Origin: Pigoraptor chileana
Lineage: Eukaryota > Opisthokonta > Filasterea
DNA: 36,560 bases
Direction of reading: 5' to 3'
Assembly (NCBI GenBank): GCA_943704495.1
Contig: CALSCR010004080.1
Location: forward strand, 1 to 36,560
This document shows positions 10,170 to 18,581 of this stretch, piece after piece. Under the pieces are notes generated by a model. That model was not told where the DNA came from. It saw nothing but the letters and a program-made list of their open reading frames with translations, and ran no database searches. Position 1 is the first letter of the stretch; every line of letters starts with the position of its first letter. Position numbers and translations under genes: made by a program.

Positions 10170-12135
10170 TCAGAGGTCGAGGTCCACGGCGACGGGCATG
10201 CTCTCAATTGCGACCATATCCTGGCCGCGGATGACGCGCACGTACCCGCTCTCTCCCCAGCTTGCAGACCAGCTGCACGTGATGTGGGATGAAAGAATGC
10301 GTCAGCGATTCACGTAGAGAAGGGCGAGTAGCACGAGAAACAATGAAAAGAGAGGGACAGGACAAGAAGGACACAAGCCTATTGCAGACACAACACGAAT
10401 ATATCACCCACCTCTGTTTGGCGCGCATAGTTCGATTGATTGACGGATCGAGGAAAGCAGAGGATGAACAATGCAAATTAGAGAAAATCAAACAACCGCA
10501 GCAACAGAGGTGTTTTTCGTTTCACATGAGCACACACAGGCCAATCCACCCCGGCTGTACAGGCTAAACAACTTCAAACAGCACGTGATACTCACGTTGC
10601 GCACAATCCAGTAAGGAGTGCCGTCGTCCGTCTCGCCCCATCCGACAATAACAACGACATGGTTCGTCAACTCAAAAGGGTTGAATCCAGTCGCAGACGA
10701 CGACCGCAGGCCAGTGTGCGTGTACACGCCTCCCTTGTACATCTGGAAATCGGGGTACACCATAATATCCGTGGCCACGGGCCCACCACGGAGGATTTCA
10801 AGCTGGATCTGCTCGACAGCAAAGTCGTGCGTGTGGCCGTTGCTCGTCGAAAGGGCGCCGAAATATCCACCAATGTAGCGATAGTTGCGGACAAAGAGGC
10901 GCTTCTTGTCGCACGTAACGTCCTTGCACTTGGACGTCACTCCCTCGTACACATAGCAGCTCTCCTCAAGATGTCCAAAGTCCTGACCAAACTTGCCGCC
11001 GGCAAGATACGAGAAGCCGCCGTCGCACCCCTGGCTGTACTCAGAGCAGCTCACAATGTACTGCGTGCTCAGCACTGGTGCGTATGTGTTGTTTGTGGCA
11101 ACACGCGCGCGAGCCTCCATCATGCCCATGCTCGCAAACCTGCGTTCAGACACACAAAACACACAACAACAAATTAAAGACGTTGCGAGATACATCCCAT
11201 CTCTTGATATTCCCGCCAGTCTCAAAGTCAGCCAATCATGAAACGGCGCCCCTCGCACCGTGAACAAATGCGACCCTTCCGATCACCCGACGGTTCAGAA
11301 CACGCAAAGACAAACACGGAATGCAAGACGACACCCACGCGTAGCAGCTTCCGCACGAGCCCTGGTCGCGAACAGGGGACACATAGTTGACACCGTCAAC
11401 ATTTCGCCAGTCGAACGACTTTGGAATCACCTCGGACGTGCGGCCACGCGCGGGCTCGACCTTCTTAGCGGCGGCAGCCGTCGCATGGAAGGCGCTGCGA
11501 TCGGCGACAGACGCACTGGAGCCACCTGCGCGGCGGTGGAGGTCGCCGATGGTCATGCCAGCATACTCCTTCTCGTAGGCATCAGCCACCCACAGCGACT
11601 GGGCGCTGTTGATGCGGCGCACAAAGTCGAGGTCGGGGACGTAAGGGCGCGCCTTCTCTTCCTCGCTCAGCCCATGACGCATCGGGGTGGCACGCACGGC
11701 AACGCCGTCCAATGAAGTCGAAGCAATCTTCCGGCCATAATAGCAACCCCAGTTTGTGCCGTCAGCATTGTGATACCAGCCATTGAACGTCGTGTCACAG
11801 AAGCTTGTCACATTGCCGGACGCATCTTTGGTGTACTTTGAAAATGCAAAGTACTTGACGCCAGAGACAACGACCTCAAAGCCCTGGTTATAGATGATTG
11901 TGAAAAAGCCCTTGTCTGCGCCATCGCTAGCAACGTCGGGGTACGTGAGAGTGACCGTAGCCACAGAGTCTACGGTGACGTCCGCAGAGCAATCGACCGC
12001 ATTAGTCTGCCCCGCGGGTCCCTTGTAGAAGAGCCACGTCCCGCGCAGGTCCTCATACAAGCAGTTTGCGGGTGTGTCGGCAGCGACAAGCACAGACGCC
12101 GCAAGGAGCGCCACAACAACCGTCGCAAAGGACAT
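10170..12135 (-). CDS. CTSC: Cathepsin C (dipeptidyl peptidase I), papain-family lysosomal exopeptidase (481 aa)
   Basis: Exons: 12135-11339, 11139-10596, an inferred 2-nt exon 10413-10412, and 10272-10170. The start was chosen at MSFATVVVALL, which gives a clean signal peptide ending before DTPANC. In human CTSC the mature N-terminal Asp of 'DTPANC' binds the substrate amino group. The exclusion domain (about 20-135) has 'GTWLFYKGP' and 'GFFTIIYNQGFEVV'. The peptidase domain has '[28 protein letters not shown]' (catalytic C264), 'NPFELTNHVVVIVGWG' (H426) and 'YWIVRN' (N447). The enzyme removes N-terminal dipeptides in lysosomes. Human CTSC is 463 aa. The last exon reads 'WSASWGESGYVRVIRG' and ends in TGA. 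The usual Cys after 'RGTDE' is absent here (RGQDMV). An upstream in-frame Met 15 codons earlier would bury the signal peptide and is less likely. Confidence 0.92.
10412..10413 (-). other. Putative 2-nucleotide micro-exon of CTSC
   Basis: Exon 2 ends in phase 0 at the catalytic Asn codon (donor GTGAGT, 10595). The last exon begins CTGG after GTGCAG (10273) and needs two bases before its first C. The intron contains CAAACAG/AG/GTGGGT at 10418-10406. Taking the middle AG as an exon gives AAC-AGC-TGG, the family's invariant Asn-Ser-Trp, with correct spacing to SWGE. The alternative is one intron ending in a non-canonical GC. No transcript evidence is available here. Confidence 0.5.
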
Positions 12136-12605
12136 CTTCGCGTAGGTTGAAGGAATAATATTAGCAAAATTCAAGAACATTTAAATTCATTGAATTTCAC
12201 AAACAAATTTCTTAGCGCGAAACACATCGCACATCGTGTGCAATGACAAGATGGAGAGTGAGAGTCAGAGTTCAGAAGGTTGTTTTGGAGTGACAGCACA
12301 GTGGGTCAATTTTGATTGGCTGCGTGGCTTTGATGCAACAGCCCCATGACGCATCACGTGATCGACGTCACACCACGTGACCACGGCTTAGATTTTGATG
12401 ACGTCGGAGCATCCAACTGTCCGTTCACCTGGGCTGACTGCAAAACACTGCCCACGGATGCCCCTCTGTTGTCCCCAGCGCGACTCCGGTCTCCGTCTTG
12501 GAGGGATACACTGAATCAAAGTATTTTGCATCCGTGATTCCCTGAGCGCGATCGAGTCGGGCGTCTATTACCCTGAGCATCTGCGATTAGTCGAGTAGGG
12601 AGAAG
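12136..12605. promoter_or_regulatory. Divergent promoter CTSC / GH42 with two E-boxes
   Basis: A 470-bp shared upstream region. A perfect TCACGTGA palindrome lies at 12354-12361 and a CCACGTGAC site at 12373-12381; their CACGTG cores start 19 bp apart. Nearby are CRE-like TGACGTC words (about 12363-12370 and 12399) and an inverted CCAAT (ATTGG, about 12315). The sites resemble CLEAR elements (GTCACGTGAC), which MiT/TFE factors bind upstream of animal lysosomal genes. Both flanking genes encode hydrolases. Regulatory function is inferred from sequence only. Confidence 0.5.
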
Positions 12606-15561
12606 ATGCACACAATGACGGAGGTACGTACTCAGTCGTGTGAAGCGAGCAGTGCAAACAGGAAGGTCCACACACTTACCGAGCTTGTGTGTGTACCTGA
12701 TGCAGGCGCACAGTCCCTCCCTGGGCGTGTGCTATTATCCCGAGCAGTGGCCGCGGGACAAGTGGGAGACGGATGCGGCCAGTATGCGCGCTCTCGGAAT
12801 ACGGTGTGTCTCGCCTTGACTGACGCCCCCGGGCTTATGCAGACTCGGACAACGTAGCATCGTTTCCCCATGACTGCACGCTTACGGCATATTATTGCAT
12901 TATCTCTGAAATGTCTTTGCAGACATGTTCGTATTGGCGAGTTTGCGTGGGCCGTTTGCGAACCGACGCGCAACAATTTCCGTTGGGAGGTGCTTGACGA
13001 TGCCATAGAAGTGCTGGGAAGTGCTGGTCTTTCGGTTGTCATGGGAACACCGACAGCCTGTCCGCCAAAGTGGCTTGTTGATGAGGTTGGTTATGTTGCA
13101 TTGCATATGCTCACACATAGTGTGGATGGTGCTATTCACTTTTAAATTCGTTTCATTGTCTCTTATTACTTTGCTGCCTTTAGAGTCCATGGGCACAGCG
13201 CTTAAGACGCTGACTTGAATCCTACACTTATTACGCTGCTGTGGTCGCAGCACCCCGACATCCTTCCTGTTGATGTAAATGGTCACGTGCGCAAGTTTGG
13301 TTCGCGGCGTCATTACAACTTCAGCAGTGCTGCCTTTCGGCGGGAGACTGAGCGCATTGTGACAGCGTTTGCAGAGAGGTACGTGATTTACGCACGCGCT
13401 CGTGTCGGGCCAACCACTTCGTTTCCCGTTTGCGTTGTGACAACACAAACGCCATTGAGTGGCGACCCCTTCTTGTCTGGCGGCCTTGACAGCTGTTTCG
13501 TTTCGTCCCGGCCGAATGCAGGTATGGCGGCCACCCTGCCGTGTCAGGCTGGCAGATCGACAACGAATTCGGCTGCCACGACACCGTGCGCAGCTTTGAC
13601 TGTGAGTCGCGCGAGTGCTTTCGCGAATGGCTGTCGCACCGATACCGTTCGATATGCGACCTGAATTCAGCGTGGGGAAATTCGTTCTGGTCGATGGACT
13701 ATGCTTCTTTCGACGAGGTGGACCTGCCCAACCTCACCGTCACGGAGGCAAGTGCTTGCAGTGGCCTCTTTCGTGAGCGTGGCTGTGCTTGTGGTCTTCG
13801 TGTGGCTGGCTGACATCCTGTACACTCTGTTCCCGCATTCTTTGTGCCTTTCCGCGTGTGACGCAGGCGAACCCGGCGCACTGGCTGGACTACTGCCGCT
13901 TCTCCTCGGATCAAGTCGTGTCCTATGCGCAGCTCCAAGCCGGCATTGTGCGGCGGCTATCCCCCGGCCGCTTCGTGACAACGAACATGATGGGCTTCTT
14001 CTTTCTCTACGACCACTTTGCGCTGGGCGATGTGCTGGACTTTGCCGCATGGGACTCGTATCCACTCGGGTTCACCGACACTGCGATGATGCCGCACGCA
14101 ATCACCGACGCCGACAAGGTGCAGTATGCGCGGACTGGACATCCCGACCTGGCGGCGTTTCACCACGACCTCTACCGCGGCGTCGGACACGGCCGCTTCT
14201 GGGTCATGGAGCAGCAGCCGGGGCCCGTGAATTGGGCGAACAACAATCCGTCACCCGCGCCGGGGATGGTCCGCCTGTGGACACTCGAGGCCATCGCGCA
14301 CGGAGCGGATGTCGTCAGCTACTTTCGTTGGCGGCAGTGCCCGTTTGCGCAGGTGTGTACTTAGCGCGTCTACCTCCGTTTGCTTGCTTGTGATTCACTC
14401 TCCGTCGCGTTGCATGAACACCCATCAATCAGGCTTGCACCGGGGTGGATTTATTCACGCTTAGCTGCTGAACCAATCCATGTATTTTGTTGTGTTGTGT
14501 GATATGTGTTGTGTGATATGTGTTGTGTGTTGTGTGTTGTTGTTTGTGTGTATTGAACATTGCCTGCTCTGCACATTCTGTGGCAGGAGCAAATGCACTC
14601 GGGACTCAACCGGCCAGACTACACTCCCGATGTCGCTTACGGTGAGGCGGCGGATGCCCTGGAAGATATGCGCCGCCTGCAGTCACACCTGCAACATCCT
14701 CGCCCCGCTGCTGCTCCGACTGCAATTTCCGCAGCCGCGACAGTGTCAGCATCGACCACGACGCGCGGGGATGCTGCACTTGTGTTTGACTACGAGGCGG
14801 CATGGGTCCTTGCCATCCAACCACAGGGCGCTCTTTTCTCCTACCCTGAGCTCGTCTACATCTTTTACTGTGCGTTGCGGCGTATCGGTCTCAGCGTCGA
14901 CATTGTCTCTCCCGATGCAGATCTCTCGGTGTATCCCGTTGTGGTTGTACCGTCGTCGCCTATCGTTGGTGAGCATCTTGCCGCGCAATTGGCCGCTCAC
15001 CCAGGTCACGTGCTACTCGGTCCGCGCACTGGCTGCAAGACACGTGACTTTCAGATTCCGGCGACCCTTGCCCCGGGTGCCGGTGTCCAGCGCTCGCTGC
15101 CCGTCCGTGTGGTGCGCGTGGAGAGCCTGCGCGCGGGGATGTCTGTCGGCGTCACGGGGCACGGCGGGCTGTCGGCCAGGGCGGGCGTGTGGGCTGAGTG
15201 GGTCGTGCCCATCGATTCCACAGATGCATCCCCGGTCGACGAAACCGCGCGTTTCGACGACGGACGTCCGGCCATCGTCGCAAATACAAATGCTGCAGGC
15301 GGTCGCTGCCATTATGTAGCATTTTATCCCGACGTTGCATTCCTGTCGGGATATGTGCGCGCTCTCCTTGCGGAAAGTGCCGTAAACGCAGGCAGCGGCG
15401 CTCTCGCGGCGTCCCTGAGGCTGCGGCGAAGGGGAAATGTCATGTTTGCATTCAACTACGACACCACCTGTAATGCGGTTGCACCCGCACCCGCGGGAGC
15501 GCAATTTCTTGTCGGTAGCCGGTACTTGGCACCGTGCGATGCGTGTGCGTGGACTGTGTAG
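12606..15561 (+). CDS. Glycoside hydrolase family 42 beta-galactosidase (7 exons, 697 aa)
   Basis: Exons: 12606-12623, 12706-12803, 12923-13085, 13251-13378, 13522-13747, 13867-14352, 14587-15561; phases all consistent. The enzyme hydrolyses terminal beta-D-galactosides. GH42 hallmarks run in order: '[18 protein letters not shown]' at the N-terminus; '[12 protein letters not shown]'; '[14 protein letters not shown]'; '[11 protein letters not shown]'; '[12 protein letters not shown]', carrying the acid/base E151; '[20 protein letters not shown]'; '[19 protein letters not shown]'; and '[12 protein letters not shown]', carrying the nucleophile E326. The C-terminal half is one long exon holding the trimerisation-like and beta domains ('[20 protein letters not shown]'). 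The 697-aa length fits bacterial GH42 enzymes. No signal peptide is visible, so a cytosolic enzyme is likely. Exon 1 codes only six residues. Intron 5 (13748-13866) uses a GC donor. GH42 is chiefly bacterial and archaeal, so an old lateral acquisition with later intron gain is plausible. Confidence 0.92.
13183..13224 (+). repeat. Dispersed 42-43 bp intronic repeat, copy 2 (GH42 intron 3)
   Basis: This copy is nearly identical to the one in CEP131 intron 1 (2911-2953, opposite strand): one indel and two substitutions in about 42 bases. It lies in sense orientation, ending 26 nt before the acceptor of intron 3. It contains CAGCG-CTTAAGA-CGCTG, a perfect 5-bp stem with a 7-nt loop that looks like a tRNA anticodon arm. 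The flanks do not form the rest of a tRNA. Confidence 0.75.
13748..13866 (+). other. GC-AG intron in GH42 gene
   Basis: The intron starts GCAAGT after the exon end ACGGAG and finishes at GACGCAG. Removing it gives '[14 protein letters not shown]', which matches GH42 enzymes across the junction without gap. GT donors nearby would add residues not seen in the family. GCAAGT is the classic strong GC-AG donor. Confidence 0.85.
14481..14550 (+). repeat. TGTTGTGTGATATG tandem repeat in GH42 intron 6
   Basis: Two units of roughly 16 nt (TGTTGTGTGATATG with flanks) are followed by shorter TGTGTTG units. They lie wholly inside the 14353-14586 intron. The sense strand is G/T only over long stretches. 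Confidence 0.8.
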
Positions 15562-15767
15562 CAGGGGTCTCTCTATTTCGATGCCGGTCTAATTATATAA
15601 CAAAGTGAGCGGCTGTATTTGATTGACGCGGAAGGCTGTTCACAGTTCGTTCTGATCAATTGAAGCAGAAGCCCATTTCCTTTATGCTATCTATCGGACA
15701 CGTGTTTCAGTGTTCTTTGACGTCATTCTTCATTTGGGCATAGCCTGGACAGGTAACTCATTATCGC
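15562..15767. other. Short convergent intergenic region GH42 / AUP1-like
   Basis: About 200 bp separate two stop codons on opposite strands. An AT-rich patch (TCTAATTATATAAC, about 15588) may serve 3' end formation of GH42. No clear AATAAA is present on either strand, and no other feature was seen. Confidence 0.5.
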
Positions 15768-17607
15768 CTATCCATAGAGCGACCGCGCGAGGGCGGCCTT
15801 GCTCTTGTACATATGGCCAGTCGCCTGCACGCCAATATCACGTGCCACAATACCTTGCACCCGCGCGGCAAAGTCTGCGTCGGTCTCTCCTTCCGTGATG
15901 CTCTGCAATGTGCATGCGTGATTGTGTGGTAGTGGCGTCAGCAGCTAAATTGCATCGAGAGATCGAGGAATGAACACCACCCAATGCAGACGCATTCCAC
16001 ACTTGACAGCAGTATGAGAGGTCGAGTGAACGTAAGGCAGCCAGTCGGACTAGCATATGGGGCTGCATAGGTTGAGACCAACACGCGGCACGGCTGGGCT
16101 CACCACCGGCGGAAGGAACTTGACGTCAACCACAAGGAACGGCATCAGCCCAATGAAGAGAAAGTTCTTGATGTTTGTCGATCCGAGTCGGTCGTGCTGT
16201 GGTGACACAAATTGACAGGCGGTTGGAAGTCGGGCCCATGCCGCAGTGAAGACGGAGCAACAGCAGGCCCCTCCCATTCCCCACTGCTCCTTACCTCAAT
16301 CGGCCACGGATTCCACACCCGGATGCTCACGGGCTGCACGGCGAGGCCAAGCCCAAAGAGGAACTTGTTGTACACCATAAGACCCACGCGCCCATTTGTA
16401 AAGCCCCCTGTGTCGCGGGCGTTGCATGCATGACCACACGCGAGGCGGTCAGGCAAAGCATGCATGAGTAACAGCGTATGCGCACATGGCGACGATGGAG
16501 CTCAAATGCACCATTCCTTTCCCATAAGCAGCCTGCCAATGCTCTTGATTTCATTCGTTGATGAATTCCTTCGTTTACACGACACATGCCACACACAGAC
16601 ACACAGACACACAGACACAGAGACACAGAGACACACAGACACAGAGACACACAGACACAGAGACACACAGACACACAGACACACACACCTTCAGAGAATG
16701 AAATGAGCGGCCGCTTATCACGCTTGAGCCTGTCGCGAATTTGCTCGCGCAGTTCCTCGCGGCGGTCTGGGGCGTGTGCAGCATTACGGTCGGAAGGCTC
16801 AGCTGAGAATTCAAGGAGAAAGTATGCACGCACACAACAACAATAATAGCCGCCTGTACAAGCAAGTGTGTCCACACACCGGGTGACGTCTTAACAAAGA
16901 TGAGGCCGAGCTTCTTGGGGAGAATTGAGTAGTATGGGAACGCGGTCAATTGCTGGAAGCTGCCAAGGCAGTGCATTGAGTATCCGTCTAGTTCCTGCAG
17001 AATCCCGGAACGTCACAGTAGTGTCACAGCAGCGTCACACAAACACACAAACACCCATACACACATACACACGCACACACACACACACACACACACGCAC
17101 GCACGAACGCAAAGTACAGCCGGTATACACCTGAAAGCAAAAGGGGGTTAGCGTAACAACAGCCACTTAGTGTACTGTACCGAAGAATGATTGCTGGAGA
17201 TTATGGGACTCGGTGGATATGCATTCCTGCAAGCATTTGACAATGAAGTATCATAAATTACTATCATACGCCGCCTACTATGAGATACGGTGAGCGTCAA
17301 ACACGAATATCACTAACCTATTATGCGTTCGCACAATCCATCCAAAGCACACGGCGAGAGAAGCCCTCAGGAAGATGCGGTCGACGGGTGCAGGGAGAAG
17401 CACAAAGGCAACATGAACGGGGACGAGGAGGAGCAGCCGGAGTACGAGAAGCGGGAGACCGACAAGCACACAGTAGACGGCAAATGCAGTGTGTGCGGGG
17501 CCGAATGGGCGCCTCACGCGGTGCACTGTGAACAGCGACGCAAAGGGGGGGTCTTTCGGAGCGCCGTCCACGGCCGCTTTGTCGATGGTTCTCATGGCAA
17601 ATGGCAA
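15768..17607 (-). CDS. AUP1-like lysophospholipid acyltransferase-fold ER protein lacking the CUE domain (7 exons, 301 aa)
   Basis: Exons: 17607-17318, 17226-17181, 16994-16880, 16802-16689, 16407-16295, 16196-16104, 15902-15768; phases close in frame to TAG. AUP1 is an ER and lipid-droplet protein of the ERAD machinery with an acyltransferase fold. A membrane hairpin (about 38-75, 'LPLLVLRLLLLVPVHVAF') corresponds to human 'FCLLVLRLFLGIHVFLV'. The acyltransferase HX4D motif (H-SSEL-D) is formed by joining 17181 to 16994. 'LISFSEGGFTNGRVGLMVYNKF' matches the human FPEE/TNGREGLLRF block, with Ser for the usual Pro of FPEG. 'LAVQPVSIRV', 'GLMPFLVVDVKFLPPV' and 'DADFAARVQGIVARDIGV' match later AUP1 segments. 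The protein stops there, so the C-terminal CUE and G2BR domains of human AUP1 (410 aa) are missing. The exon 6 donor could lie 3 nt earlier. A catalytic plsC-type acyltransferase role remains possible. Confidence 0.78.
16590..16688 (-). repeat. ACACAGAC microsatellite abutting a splice donor
   Basis: An (ACACAGAC/ACAGAGAC)n array of about 100 bp on the plus strand. On the AUP1-like sense strand it starts exactly at the exon 4 donor (GTGTGTGTGTCTGTG), so the 5' splice site itself is the first repeat unit. Confidence 0.9.
17037..17105 (-). repeat. CA/GT microsatellite in AUP1-like intron 2
   Basis: CACACA units with CATACACA interruptions, 17037-17105, lie inside the intron between exons 17226-17181 and 16994-16880. 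In the sense direction they read GTGTGTG. Confidence 0.9.
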
Positions 17608-18060
17608 GGGGATTTCAGCTACTGCAAGGCGAAATGGCTGCCAGGGAGCGAAAACATTATGCCGCAGCTAATGTGATGATCATCAAAGAGAGATTATTGT
17701 AAGGAGTTCAATAATAAGCGGCCTCAGCCCACAACGCATATCACGTGACTCATGTGTGAAAAAGGCAAAATGGAATCCGGACATTTGAGTCCATCCCTGC
17801 ATTCCGATTGGTCGCCACGTGCCACATATTTCCCAAAAAGGAATATACCGCCCGTTGGGCTGAATTTATCAACAAACCGAGCCAGTCACACTCACGCAGT
17901 GTGCGCACAACAACCCACTGCACCCACAGCCCACAACAGCACACAACAGCAGGCAACAGCGCTCGCGAATTCTGCTGAAAAGGACAAGGACTCATGCTCT
18001 ACCATGGTGATGCATTTTGAAAAACAAAAGCTCTGCCGCTTGTGTTGAGTATTGGAAAAA
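17608..18060. promoter_or_regulatory. Divergent promoter AUP1-like / four-helix gene with E-boxes
   Basis: A 453-bp region between two divergent starts. TCACGTGAC lies at 17741-17749 and CACGTG at 17816-17821, with an inverted CCAAT (GATTGG, about 17806) beside the second. Three TATTCC/ATTCC-like words flank it. No TATA box is evident at a fixed distance from either start. Function is inferred. Confidence 0.45.
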
Positions 18061-18545
18061 ATGGCGCAGGAGGCTATCTCACTTGCGATTACAATCGCAA
18101 AGACGATTTACAAAATGACGGAGGAGTACCGTGAGCAAGACGAGCGGCTTGGGGAGCTTGTCGGGCGCATCAACAGTCTTGAGCAGCCGCTGAACGTGCT
18201 TAACAAACAGTCGGAGAACCTCACTGTATACAAGGATGCCCTCATCAAGCTCGTTCGTCTGCTCCAAGAATGCCAATTGTTTATCGACGAACAAATCAAG
18301 GACATGATCAAGACAAAGGTCATGAAGTTCCTCCGCGGTACAGCGAAGCTTGAGCGCTTTTCAGAGCTCAACCGCCAGCTCGACTCGTGCCAGCTGGATT
18401 TGCAAACGGCCGTGCAGGCGGAAGAAGGTCGGTCAGACTGCCCATTGTATGAGTGTGTACACGTATACATCTGTGTATATGTGTGTGTTCTTAAGGTATA
18501 TATAATATGTGGTGTGTGTTCGTGTGAGTATTATGTGTTATATGT

Positions 18546-18581
<36 letters not shown>

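Noticed and set aside
10540-10560. 5-nt exon after CTGTACAG in the CTSC intron
   Set aside because: It would give Asn-Pro-Gly-Trp, two residues instead of the single conserved Ser, so the 2-nt solution fits better.
13183-13224. tRNA-Leu(TAA) gene
   Set aside because: An anticodon-arm-like hairpin with loop CTTAAGA is present, but no acceptor stem, D-arm or T-arm forms, and the second copy at 2911-2953 breaks the hairpin.
16464-16846. Open frames across the ACACAGAC repeat
   Set aside because: They are low-complexity translations of a microsatellite; the region is an intron and an antisense of the AUP1-like gene.
17101-17132. Small exon after GCTTTCAG in the AUP1-like gene
   Set aside because: Skipping it joins NHSS to ELDG and creates the conserved acyltransferase HX4D motif in phase; including it breaks that motif.
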